Below, one piece after another: positions 51,146-58,974 of a stretch of DNA of 64,000 bases (position 1 is its first letter; every line of letters begins with the position of its first letter). The notes below the pieces were generated by a model. It made no database searches and was not told the origin of the DNA. It worked only from the letters and a program-made list of their open reading frames with translations. Made by a program: the position numbers and the translations under genes. This stretch comes from Aldehydirespirator sp963667505 (lineage in GTDB: Bacteria; Actinomycetota; Acidimicrobiia; Acidimicrobiales; Aldehydirespiratoraceae). Location of the stretch: positions 1,674,001-1,738,000 of the forward strand of contig OY763490.2 in NCBI GenBank assembly GCA_963667505.2, read 5' to 3'.

Positions 51146-51164
51146 TGTTCCGCTTGGCGGAACA
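51146..51164. promoter_or_regulatory. Perfect palindrome between divergent CaiB and CitE-like genes
   Basis: TGTTCCGCTTGGCGGAACA has perfect 8-bp arms (TGTTCCGC/GCGGAACA) around a 3-nt centre. The shape resembles operators bound by IclR-family regulators of catabolic genes; no IclR gene is in the window, so the binder is unknown. It would serve both divergent units. Confidence 0.7.
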
Positions 51165-51214
51165 AGGTTTCTGTTTCGCCCAAACCTACCGGACTGCTCT
51201 AGGATTGCGAAGTC

Positions 51215-51307
51215 ATGGCCGATCTCTGCCGCCGGGATGCTGCCATGACGGCCGACCAGCACTGGTTCTCGAGGCGCGGGACGGGCAGGCCGCCGGTGGC
51301 GACATGA
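51215..51307 (+). CDS. Possible 30-codon upstream ORF coupled to the CitE-like gene
   Basis: ATG 51215 opens MADLCRRDAAMTADQHWFSR and stops after 30 codons with TGA overlapping the next ATG (ATGA at 51304-51307). TAGGAT (51200-51205) lies 9 nt upstream and could start the transcript close to it. It may simply couple translation to the lyase gene, which lacks a clear ribosome site. No homology recognised. Confidence 0.3.
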   Translation: MADLCRRDAAMTADQHWFSRRGTGRPPVAT

Positions 51308-52107
51308 CCGCACGCTCGTACCTGTACGTGCCGGCGACCAGGCCCGAGATGCTGGCCAAGGCCGCCGACCGCGGCGCAGACGCCCTCATCGTGGACCTGG
51401 AGGACGCGGTGGCGCCGGCCCGCAAGGCCGAGGCGCGCCGGGCTCTGCGGGAGTTCCTGCCCGGGCCGTGCGAGACGTGGGTCAGGATCAACAACCACCC
51501 CGGGCTGCTCGCCGACGACGTGGCCGCGGCGGCCGGCGCAGCCGGGATTGTCCTGGCCAAAGCCGATCCGGCCTCGCTCGCCCAAGTCAACTCCCTCACC
51601 CACCAGCCGGTCACGGCGCTCGTCGAGACCGCGGCGGGCGTCCTGGCCGCGGAGGAGTTGGCCGCCGCGGCCGGCGTCGAGAGGCTCGCGGTGGGCGAGG
51701 CCGACCTCGGCGCGGAGCTGGGGATCTCTCCCGGCGAGCACGGTCTGGAGCTGCTCTACGTCCGGTCCCGCCTGGTCGTGGCGTCGGCCGCGGCCGGGAT
51801 CGACGCTCCCACCGCTCCGGTGTTCACCGACTTTAGGGACGACGAGGGTCTGAGGCGCTCGACCGAGGCGCTGGCCCGGCTCGGATTCGGGAGCCGGGCC
51901 GCCATCCATCCGGCCCAAGTGCCAGCGATCAACGAGGCCTTCACCCCCACGGCTCGGCAGCAGCAGGAGGCGAAGGAGCTGATCGAGGCCTACGAGGAGT
52001 CGCTGGCGGCCGGCGCGGGCGCGGGTGCCTCCGAGGGCGTGATGTTCGACGCCGCGATGGTGCGCCATGCCCGCCGTGTCCTCGCCCGGGCCGAGACGGC
52101 GCGGTGA
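51304..52107 (+). CDS. CitE/HpcH-HpaI family CoA-ester lyase
   Basis: A 267-residue TIM-barrel protein: RSYLYVPATRPEMLAKAADR, GADALIVDLEDAVAPARKAE (the metal-binding LEDAV motif, ~30), ETWVRINNHPG (~62), and VERLAVGEADLGAELGISPG (~140, second acidic metal ligand), ending in GSRAAIHPAQVPAINEAFTP. Relatives cleave citramalyl-, malyl- or 3-hydroxy-3-methylglutaryl-like CoA esters. ATG 51304 was chosen by domain start; the frame upstream is not conserved. It leads two acyl-CoA dehydrogenase genes. Confidence 0.9.
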   Translation: MTARSYLYVPATRPEMLAKAADRGADALIVDLEDAVAPARKAEARRALREFLPGPCETWVRINNHPGLLADDVAAAAGAAGIVLAKADPASLAQVNSLTHQPVTALVETAAGVLAAEELAAAAGVERLAVGEADLGAELGISPGEHGLELLYVRSRLVVASAAAGIDAPTAPVFTDFRDDEGLRRSTEALARLGFGSRAAIHPAQVPAINEAFTPTARQQQEAKELIEAYEESLAAGAGAGASEGVMFDAAMVRHARRVLARAETAR

Positions 52108-52116
52108 CCGGGCCCG

Positions 52117-52122
52117 TAGGGT
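52117..52122 (+). promoter_or_regulatory. -10-like hexamer before the frameshifted acyl-CoA dehydrogenase
   Basis: TAGGGT precedes GTG 52149 by 26 nt, and TTGGAG (52134-52139) supplies a ribosome site 9 nt before that GTG, so this gene would have a short leader rather than a leaderless start. Confidence 0.35.
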
Positions 52123-52148
52123 GAGCTCGACGCTTGGAGCGACCGACC

Positions 52149-53337
52149 GTGCGAACCCGCTACTCCGAGGACCAGCAGGCCGTCCAGGAGGCCTTCGGCG
52201 ACCTGTTCGCCCGTGAGGCCACTCCCGAGGCGGTACGGGCCGCGGAGACAGGCTGCGGCTTCGACCGCGGCCTGTGGGACAAGCTGGCCGCGGCCGGCGC
52301 TTTGGGGGATCGCCCTTCCCGAGGAACTCGGGGGCGGCGGGGCGTCACTGGTCGATCTGGCGGTGGTGGTCTACGAATGGGGGCGCCGCATCGCTCCAGT
52401 GCCGCTGGTGGAGCACGCCGTGGCGGCCCGCCTGCTGGCATCCGCCTCGACCGGCATTCCGGCAAGCGAACAGCCCGACGACGCGCCCAACGACGACGGG
52501 CCCGGCGACACCGCGCCCGGCGACACCGCGCCCGGCGACACCGCGCCCGACGACGACGCGCCCGACGACGACGCGCCCAACGACGGGGCGGATGCTCTGA
52601 CCGGCCGAGGTGAGCTGAGGGGTCTCGCGGCGGCGGCCGCTCGGGGCGACTGCGTCGCCACGCTGGCGCTCCGGCCGCCCGACGCCGACGGGGTCGCCCG
52701 GCTGGTGCCCGCCGGCGCGGTTGCCCACCTGGTCGTCGCACTCAGCGGCGACGCGCTCATCGTCGGCCGGGACGACCCTCCGGGCGCGAACCGGCCCAAC
52801 ACTGCCGACCTGCCGCTGGCGGACCGGGATCTCTCCCATGCCGCCGCCGTGGCCGAGGGCTTGCCCGGCGTCGAGTGCTGGGAGCGGGCACTGGCCGAGT
52901 GGAGGGCGCTCACGGCCGTGGCCTACACCGGCCTGGGACAGGAGGCTCTCGACATGGGCACCGCCTACGTGAAGCAGCGCCACCAGTTCGGAGTGCCGGT
53001 CGGGTCGTTCCAGGCGGTGCAGCACGGGCTCGCGGACGCCGCCACCCGCGTCGAGGGCGCCCGGCTGCTGGCCTTCAGGGCGGTGTGCTCGCTGGACGCC
53101 GGATCGGAGCAAGGGCATCGCCTGGCCTCGATGGCGCTGCTGTTCGCGGCCGAGTCGGCCCGCTTCGCCGCCGACCGGGCGCTGCAGTACCACGGCGGCT
53201 ACGGATACAGCGCAGAGTACGACGTGCAGCTCTACTACCGCCGGGCCGCGGCGTGGCTGCTTCAGCTCGGCGGCTACGACCGCGAGATCGCCCGGCTGGC
53301 CGACGCCGAGCTCGGCCCGAAGTCGGCAGCCGCCTGA
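52149..53337 (+). CDS. Acyl-CoA dehydrogenase (apparent single-base frameshift near 52310)
   Basis: From GTG 52149 the frame encodes the N-terminal helix bundle (RTRYSEDQQAVQEAFGDLFA, then LWDKLAAAGALG), then homology moves to another frame at a run of five G (about 52306-52310): ALWGIALPEELGGGGASLVD. Removing one G restores a single reading. The rest has a short middle domain, VAYTGLGQEALDMGTAYVKQ, RHQFGVPVGSFQAVQHGLAD and the C-terminal QYHGGYGYSAEYDVQLYYRR. A 15-bp repeat tract encoding PGDTA/PDDDA (about 52493-52590) interrupts the middle. It overlaps the next dehydrogenase by 1 base, as in heterodimeric FadE pairs. Sequencing error or real lesion cannot be told apart. Confidence 0.8.
52493..52590 (+). 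repeat. 15-bp tandem repeat in an acyl-CoA dehydrogenase gene
   Basis: About six in-frame 15-bp units encode DGPGD, TAPGD and DDAPD-like pentapeptides (three GGCGACACCGCGCCC units are identical). They insert an acidic low-complexity loop between the N-terminal and middle domains of the enzyme. Confidence 0.85.
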
Positions 53338-54503
53338 TGGAGTTCTTTCTGCCTGCGGCGGCTGAGCGGTTCCGGGACGAGGTCCGCCGGTTCCTGGCCG
53401 AGAACCTGACCGCCGAGATGATCGCGGCCACCCGCGACGGCACCATCCACTCCCCCGAACTGCACCGGGCCATGGCCGAGCGGGGCTGGCTGTCGGGGGC
53501 CGTGCCCGCCGAGCTGGGCGGAGGCGGCATGGATCCGGTGCTGCTGTGCGTGATGCTCGAGGAGCTGCAGCTGCACCGGGCGCCGGCGGACGCCCTGGGA
53601 GTGGCGGTGGTGACGGTGTCGATGATCCTCGAGCACGGCAACGAGCGCCTGCGGGCCGAGGTGGTGCCCCGGCTGCTGTCGGGCGAGGCGCTCGGCTGCT
53701 TCGGCTACAGCGAGCCCGAGTCCGGCTCCGACGTGGCCGCGGCCCGCACCCGGGCCGAGCGCGACGGCGACGGATGGGTCATCAACGGGTCGAAGATGTG
53801 GACGACCCTGGCCCATGTCGCCGACTACGTGCTGCTGCTGACCCGGACCGACCCCGACGTCCCCAAGCACCGGGGGCTCACCTTCTTCGTCGTGCCGCTG
53901 GACGCGCCGGGCATCGAGATCCGGCCGGTCGAGACGATGGGCGACGAGCGCTCCAACGCCACCTTCTACGACGACGTGCGCGTCGGCGACGAATGGCGCC
54001 TCGGCGAGGTGAACGGCGGCTGGGATGTGATGAAGACCGCGCTCAAGTACGAGAGGGGCATCGCCGGGGGCCAGTTACCGTCGCCGCCGGTGATCGACGC
54101 CGCGGTCGAGTGGGCCCGCACGGCGCGGCGGGCCGACGGCTCGCAGCCCATCGACGACGACGAGGTCCGCAGCAAGCTCGTTCGCGCCATGATCGACGTG
54201 GAGGTGTGCCGCAGCTTCGCCTACCACACCGCCGCGCTGGCCTCCGAGGGGGCCATGTTCGGGGTGGAGGGGTCGATGACCAAGCTGTTCGCGTCGGAGT
54301 CCTACAAGAGGCACTGCGCCTGGTTCCTCGACATGACAGGCGCCGAGGGTCTGCTCACCCACCAAGATCCCGAGTCGCCCTTGAACGGCCGGATCGAGGA
54401 GAACTTCCGCCACGCCCCGGTCACGACCATCTACGGAGGCACCAGCGAGATCAACCGCAACCTCGTGGCCGAAGGCTGGCTGGGCCTGCCCCGCTCCCGC
54501 TAG
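53337..54503 (+). CDS. Acyl-CoA dehydrogenase
   Basis: A 388-residue enzyme with all domains: FRDEVRRFLAENLTAEMIAA, MAERGWLSGAVPAELGGGGM (~42), GCFGYSEPESGSDVAAARTR (~120), VINGSKMWTTLAHVADYVLL (~145), YERGIAGGQLPSPPVIDAAV (~240) and TTIYGGTSEINRNLVAEGWL (~362). Its ATG overlaps the stop of the preceding dehydrogenase (TGATG), suggesting an alpha/beta pair of the kind that oxidises bulky substrates such as sterol side chains in actinobacteria; that specificity is an inference. Confidence 0.93.
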   Translation: MEFFLPAAAERFRDEVRRFLAENLTAEMIAATRDGTIHSPELHRAMAERGWLSGAVPAELGGGGMDPVLLCVMLEELQLHRAPADALGVAVVTVSMILEHGNERLRAEVVPRLLSGEALGCFGYSEPESGSDVAAARTRAERDGDGWVINGSKMWTTLAHVADYVLLLTRTDPDVPKHRGLTFFVVPLDAPGIEIRPVETMGDERSNATFYDDVRVGDEWRLGEVNGGWDVMKTALKYERGIAGGQLPSPPVIDAAVEWARTARRADGSQPIDDDEVRSKLVRAMIDVEVCRSFAYHTAALASEGAMFGVEGSMTKLFASESYKRHCAWFLDMTGAEGLLTHQDPESPLNGRIEENFRHAPVTTIYGGTSEINRNLVAEGWLGLPRSR

Positions 54504-54559
54504 CGCAGACGGGCCTGATTGTCGGGTCGCGCGCATCGTCGGTAGCCTGACTCGTCGCA

Positions 54560-54633
54560 CGGGACGTGGCGCAGCCAGGAAGCGCACCTGCTTTGGGAGC
54601 AGGGGGTCGCCGGTTCAAATCCGGCCGTCCCGA
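54560..54633 (+). tRNA. tRNA-Pro (anticodon TGG)
   Basis: A full cloverleaf is visible: acceptor arms CGGGACG (54560-54566) and CGTCCCG (54626-54632), anticodon stem CCTGC/GCAGG enclosing the loop TTTGGGA with anticodon TGG, and T arm GCCGG-TTCAAAT-CCGGC. Length is 74 nt with discriminator A; CCA is not encoded. It stands alone between the dehydrogenase and molybdenum hydroxylase genes. No integrase or att-like duplicate of its 3' end was noticed nearby. Confidence 0.95.
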
Positions 54634-54691
54634 CCCAGAGGCCCGTGCGAACGGGCATCGGCTACACCTCTCCGAGGTGCCTCACAGCACC

Positions 54692-56410
54692 ATGAACCAG
54701 CTCCACGAAGCCCAGCGCCGGGCCGATCCGATCAAGCGGTACATCGCGCCCCAGTCGCTGGAGGGGGCTCTGGCCGCTCTGGCCGCGCACGGCCCCTCGG
54801 CCCGGGCGGTGGCGGGCGGCACCGACCTGCTACTGGAGCTGAGCCGCGGGGCTCGCACGGGAATCGACACCCTGGTGGACCTGAGCGTCCTCGACGGTCT
54901 GGACACCATCTCGGAGCAACAGGAGCGGGTGGAGTTCGGCCCGCTGGTCACCCACGGCGACGTGGCGGCATGGCCGAGGATGCTGGAGGTGGGCCTGCCT
55001 TTGGCTCAGGCCTGTCTGGAAGTCGGCGGACCGCAACTTCGCAACCGGGCCACGGTCGTGGGCAACATCGTCACCGCCAGCCCGGCCAACGACACGATCT
55101 CGGCCCTGTACGCGCTACGCGCCGACGTGACAGTGCGCGCCGCCGCCGGGGCCGAGCGCACGCTGCCGATCACCGAGTTCTTCACCGGCTTCCGGACGAC
55201 GGTCCTGGCGCCGGGCGAGTTGGTCACCAAGATCGCCTTCGACGCCCTCGGCGGCAGCCGCCGGGGCGTGTTCGTGAAGCTCGGGCTGCGCAAGGCTCAG
55301 GCGATCTCGGTCGTCCATGCGGCCGCGGTGGTGACCGACGCCGCCGACGGAACGGTGGCCGGCCTGACTGTGGCCCTCGGCAGCGTCGGGCCGACCATCG
55401 TGACGGTGCCCGACGCCGCCGGCATCGCGGCGGGGCGGCCGCTGGCCGAGGCGGCTCCCGACGTCGCGGCCGCAGCCCAGGCCGCGGTCACCCCCATCGA
55501 CGATCTGCGCTCCACCGCCGAGTACCGCAGTCACACCGTCGAGGTGGTCGTGCGGCGGGCACTGCTGTCATTGGCCGCCCGCACCGAGGCCGACACCTGG
55601 CCCGAGCGCCCGCCGCGACTCGCGACGGCCGACGCCGCGGCAGCAGCCCCCGCTGGCATGGCAGCAGCCCCCGCTCGGGCGGGCCGGTCGGTGCAGGCTG
55701 AGATCACCGACGCCACCACCGTCGTCGTCACCGTCAACGGCAAGGAGCGCCGCGGCGGCAACGCGGCCCGCCGCACTCTGCTCGACTGGCTTCGCTTCGA
55801 CCTCGGCTTGACCGGCACCAAGGAGGGCTGCGCCGAGGGCGAGTGCGGGGCCTGCACCGTCCACCTCGACGGACAAGCTGTGCTCGCGTGCCTGGTGCCC
55901 GCCGCCCGGGCCCACGGTGCGAGCATCACGACGGTCGAGGGCCTGACCCCGCCCGACGGAAGCCTTCACCCAGTCCAGCAGGCCCTGGCCGACTGCGAGG
56001 GCGTCCAGTGCGGCTTCTGCACGCCCGGGTTCGTGATGAGCTCGGTCATGCTCGCCGCCGAGGAGCCCCATCCCAGCCGCGCCCAGGTGGAACTCGGCCT
56101 CGCGGGCAACCTGTGCCGCTGCACCGGCTACTACTCGATCATCGAGGCCCTCGCCGGTAACGGCAACGCCCTACCCGAAGCCGCGGCCACACCGCGAACT
56201 GGCAGCCAGGAACGCCCAAACGGGCGCCCGCCGCTGCCAATTCCTGCACAGGCCACACCGCGAACTCCGGCGGCACTGGAACGGCCCGCCTGTGAGCGTC
56301 GGCGCCTCGGCGGCCCGCATCGACGGGCCCGCCAAGCTCACCGGGCAAGCCGTCTACGGCAGCGACCGGATCGGCGCCGACGCCCTCTGGGCCATGGCCG
56401 TGTTCACTGA
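54692..56410 (+). CDS. Molybdenum hydroxylase FAD and 2Fe-2S subunits fused (CoxM-CoxS / XdhB-XdhC like)
   Basis: A 572-codon fusion. Residues ~1-310 are the FAD-binding medium subunit: AVAGGTDLLLELSRGARTGI (~35), GGPQLRNRATVVGNIVTASP (~112) and LRKAQAISVVHAAAV. Residues ~345-500 are the small iron-sulfur subunit, with one cluster in CAEGECGACTVHLDGQAVLAC (~378) and the other in CEGVQCGFCTPGFVMSSVML and NLCRCTGYYSIIEAL. The natural end would be near 56184; beyond it the frame runs through nested-palindrome copy 5 and 119 bp into the next gene, giving ~75 unusual Arg/Pro-rich residues. GAGGTG lies 13 nt before ATG 54692. Confidence 0.9.
   Translation: MNQLHEAQRRADPIKRYIAPQSLEGALAALAAHGPSARAVAGGTDLLLELSRGARTGIDTLVDLSVLDGLDTISEQQERVEFGPLVTHGDVAAWPRMLEVGLPLAQACLEVGGPQLRNRATVVGNIVTASPANDTISALYALRADVTVRAAAGAERTLPITEFFTGFRTTVLAPGELVTKIAFDALGGSRRGVFVKLGLRKAQAISVVHAAAVVTDAADGTVAGLTVALGSVGPTIVTVPDAAGIAAGRPLAEAAPDVAAAAQAAVTPIDDLRSTAEYRSHTVEVVVRRALLSLAARTEADTWPERPPRLATADAAAAAPAGMAAAPARAGRSVQAEITDATTVVVTVNGKERRGGNAARRTLLDWLRFDLGLTGTKEGCAEGECGACTVHLDGQAVLACLVPAARAHGASITTVEGLTPPDGSLHPVQQALADCEGVQCGFCTPGFVMSSVMLAAEEPHPSRAQVELGLAGNLCRCTGYYSIIEALAGNGNALPEAAATPRTGSQERPNGRPPLPIPAQATPRTPAALERPACERRRLGGPHRRARQAHRASRLRQRPDRRRRPLGHGRVH
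56185..56266 (+). repeat. 16-bp direct repeat flanking palindrome copy 5
   Basis: GGCCACACCGCGAACT occurs at 56185-56200 and 56251-56266, exactly, with a 66-bp period. The left copy merges into the palindrome's outer arm. It may be a duplication made when the element entered, or a local slippage product. Confidence 0.8.
56195..56244. repeat. Nested-palindrome element, copy 5
   Basis: Outer arms GAACTGGCAGC and GCTGCCAATTC, inner stem CGCCC-AAAC-GGGCG. Unlike the other copies it lies inside an open frame, at the 3' end of the fused FAD/iron-sulfur gene. Confidence 0.87.
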
Positions 56411-58535
56411 TCAGCCCCACGCCCGCCTGCTCGAACTCGACTTCTCCGCGGCCCGGGCCGTGGCTGGGGTGGTGGACGTCTTCGGCTCAGCGGACGTGCC
56501 GGTCAACGAGTTCGGCCTCACCCTGACCGACCACCCCGTGTTCGTCGGCCTCGAACACACCGGCCGCAGCGCTGTGGCCTGCGACGTGTCCCGCTGGGAG
56601 GCCGACCGGCTGGCGCTGGTGGTGGCCGAGTCGCCCGAAGCGGCCCGAGCGGGCGCGGCGGCGATCAGGTCCCGCTGGGATCCCCTGCCGGTGCTGGCCG
56701 ACATCGACGAGTCGCTGAGCTCCGACACGCTGCTTCACCCCGAGAACAACGAGCCCACCAACGTCTACCACTCGCTTCGCATCCGCAAGGGCGACATCGC
56801 CCGGGGCTGGGCCGACGCCGAGGTGGTGGTGGAGTCCACCTACGAGTTCCCCTACCAGGAGCACGCCTACCTGCAGCCCGAGGCCGGTCTGGCCTACATC
56901 GATGACGAGGGGCGGGTGACGGTCGAGGTGGCCGGGCAGTGGACGCACGAGGACCGCGAGCAGGTCGCCCACGCCCTGGACCTCCCCGAGGACCGGGTGA
57001 GGGTGATCTATCCGGCCATCGGCGGAGCCTTCGGCGGCCGGGAGGACATCTCCGTCCAGATCGTGCTGGCGCTGGCCGCGCTGAGGCTGCACCAGCGGGG
57101 AATCGACCGGCCGGTGGGCACGGTGTGGTCGCGCGAGGAGTCCATCGTCGGGCACGGCAAACGCCATCGGGGCCGCATAACCGCCCGCTGGGGGGCCGGA
57201 CGCGACGGCCGCATCACCGCGGTCAAGAGCACGGCCTGGCTCGACGCGGGGGCCTACAACTTCACGTCCAACAAGGTGCTGGGCAACTGCCATTTGCACC
57301 AGTCCGGCCCCTACATGGTGCCCAACGCCGAGATCGACAGCCACGCGGTGTACACCAACGCCACCCCGGCCGGCGCCTTCCGGGGCTTCGGCGGCCCCCA
57401 GGGCGCGTTCGCGGCCGAGAGCCAGATCAACAAGCTGGCGGAGGCGCTGGGGATGGACCCAGTGGAGATCCGCCGCATCAACACGCTGCGCGAGGGCAGC
57501 GTCGGCATCACGCAGACCCCGATGCCCGAAGGTGTGTCCATGCCCGAGGTGATCGACCGCTGCGCCGAGGCCGCGGCCGCACCCGAGCCCGACGGCGACC
57601 GCGCCGACTTCAGCCCTTTCCCGTCGCTGCCGCCCGACCCGTCGGCGCTGCGCCGGGGCCGGGGCTTCGCCTGCTCGTTCAAGAACGTCGGGTTCTCGTT
57701 CGGCTATCCCGAGCGCTCCGATGCAGAGATCGTGCTGCACGGCGGCGTCGACTCCGAAGAACCGGAGCGGGCCGAGCTGTTCCACGCGGGCGCCGACGTG
57801 GGCCAGGGCGCTCACACCGTGCTGGTGCAGATGGCCGCTGAGGCGACGGGCCTGCCCGCGGACCGCATCGAGCGCCGCTTCTCGGACACGGCCACCTCCG
57901 GCGACGCCGGCTCGGCCTCCGCGTCGCGGCTCACCTGGATGTCGGGCAACGCCATCTGCGGAGCGGCCGAGGAGGCCGAGAAGGCCTGGCGCGACGGACA
58001 GCGCCCGGCAGTCGGCCGGTTCCGGTACGTGCCGCCGCCCACCGAGGCGCTGGACCCCTCCGACGGCAGCGGCGTGCCCAACTTCTCCTACGGCTACGTG
58101 GCCCAGCACGTGGACCTGACCGTGGACGTCGAGACCGGCCACATCCGGGTGGACCGGGTGGTCAGCGCCCACGACGTGGGCAGGGCCATCAACCCCAGGC
58201 TGGTGGTCGGCCAGATCGAGGGCGCGGTGATCCAGGCCCACGGCTACGCCATCAGCGAGAACCTCCGCTCCGACGCGGGCCGCCTGCAGAACATGCGGCT
58301 GAGCACCTACCTGATGCCCGGCATCGGCGACATCCCCACCAGGGTCGACAGCGTGGTGCTGGAGTTGGCCGACCCGCACGGCCCCTGGGGCGCCCGGGGA
58401 ATGGCCGAGATGGGCATGATCCCCTACGCCCCCGCGGTGACGGCCGCACTCCACGACGCCACCGGAGTCTGGTTCGACACCTTCCCGCTCACCCCCGACC
58501 GAGTGGTGGCCGGCCTCCGCCACGCGAACGGCTAG
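56292..58535 (+). CDS. Molybdenum hydroxylase large subunit (CoxL/XdhA-like)
   Basis: A 747-residue molybdopterin-binding subunit of the xanthine dehydrogenase family: RIDGPAKLTGQAVYGSDRIG at the start, YPAIGGAFGGREDISVQIVL (~240), NATPAGAFRGFGGPQGAFAA (~355), DVGQGAHTVLVQMAAEATGL (~500) and the C-terminal GARGMAEMGMIPYAPAVTAA (~700), in which the Glu occupies the catalytic position. No CO-dehydrogenase Cys-Ser-Arg loop is seen, so hydroxylation of an N-heterocycle or aldehyde is more likely than CO oxidation. It starts at GTG 56292, overlapping the extended upstream frame. Confidence 0.92.
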   Translation: MSVGASAARIDGPAKLTGQAVYGSDRIGADALWAMAVFTDQPHARLLELDFSAARAVAGVVDVFGSADVPVNEFGLTLTDHPVFVGLEHTGRSAVACDVSRWEADRLALVVAESPEAARAGAAAIRSRWDPLPVLADIDESLSSDTLLHPENNEPTNVYHSLRIRKGDIARGWADAEVVVESTYEFPYQEHAYLQPEAGLAYIDDEGRVTVEVAGQWTHEDREQVAHALDLPEDRVRVIYPAIGGAFGGREDISVQIVLALAALRLHQRGIDRPVGTVWSREESIVGHGKRHRGRITARWGAGRDGRITAVKSTAWLDAGAYNFTSNKVLGNCHLHQSGPYMVPNAEIDSHAVYTNATPAGAFRGFGGPQGAFAAESQINKLAEALGMDPVEIRRINTLREGSVGITQTPMPEGVSMPEVIDRCAEAAAAPEPDGDRADFSPFPSLPPDPSALRRGRGFACSFKNVGFSFGYPERSDAEIVLHGGVDSEEPERAELFHAGADVGQGAHTVLVQMAAEATGLPADRIERRFSDTATSGDAGSASASRLTWMSGNAICGAAEEAEKAWRDGQRPAVGRFRYVPPPTEALDPSDGSGVPNFSYGYVAQHVDLTVDVETGHIRVDRVVSAHDVGRAINPRLVVGQIEGAVIQAHGYAISENLRSDAGRLQNMRLSTYLMPGIGDIPTRVDSVVLELADPHGPWGARGMAEMGMIPYAPAVTAALHDATGVWFDTFPLTPDRVVAGLRHANG

Positions 58536-58974
58536 CTAGCAGCAGCCCCACGAGCGCAAGACGCCGCACAACGCGCGAGCAGACAGCCAACACGACGGCC
58601 AACACTCTGAGCAACTCGTCAACGAGCCGCACTCGGGCACCACTTCACCAGCTGCTGTAGCTTCTGACAGACTCGCGGGCCCCGAGAACGGTGCGCGTTT
58701 CCCCCAGATCACGCAGGCTGCGGTGATCAACCGAGACTCCCTCTGCGTCCCATCTTCTATGCTTGTGCAGGTGCATATTGATGGCCATGCAGCGCTAGGA
58801 GCCATGCTGGATATGCGCGAGGCAAAGTGCGGTGAGTCGGTCCGGGCGTTGAATTGATTCTCGCTGTGACCTGCTGGCAAGGCCGATAGTTCAGCGCCGA
58901 TTTTGTGTGGTTGCTTCTGGCATGATAGGGTGCCGATATGTAGATTTATCGATGCACGAGGGGTGAATGGTGTG
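58536..58974. other. Intergenic region without a convincing gene
   Basis: About 440 bp between the hydroxylase and the SLH/RCC1 gene. An inverted repeat GATCAC...GTGATC lies at 58707-58728. TAGGGT (58926-58931) is 6 nt before an ATG-TAG start-stop pair at 58938, and GAGGGG (58958-58963) may be the ribosome site of the next gene. Base composition is more AT-rich toward the right end. The only long frame (58536-58880, reverse) has no recognisable features. Confidence 0.5.

Noticed and set aside
54560..54633. tRNA-Pro as an integration site for a genomic island
   Set aside because: No integrase gene and no duplicate of the tRNA 3' end was seen on either side within the window.
58536..58880. A 114-codon reverse frame in the spacer after the molybdenum hydroxylase
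   Set aside because: Low-information composition, no recognisable domain and no start signal.
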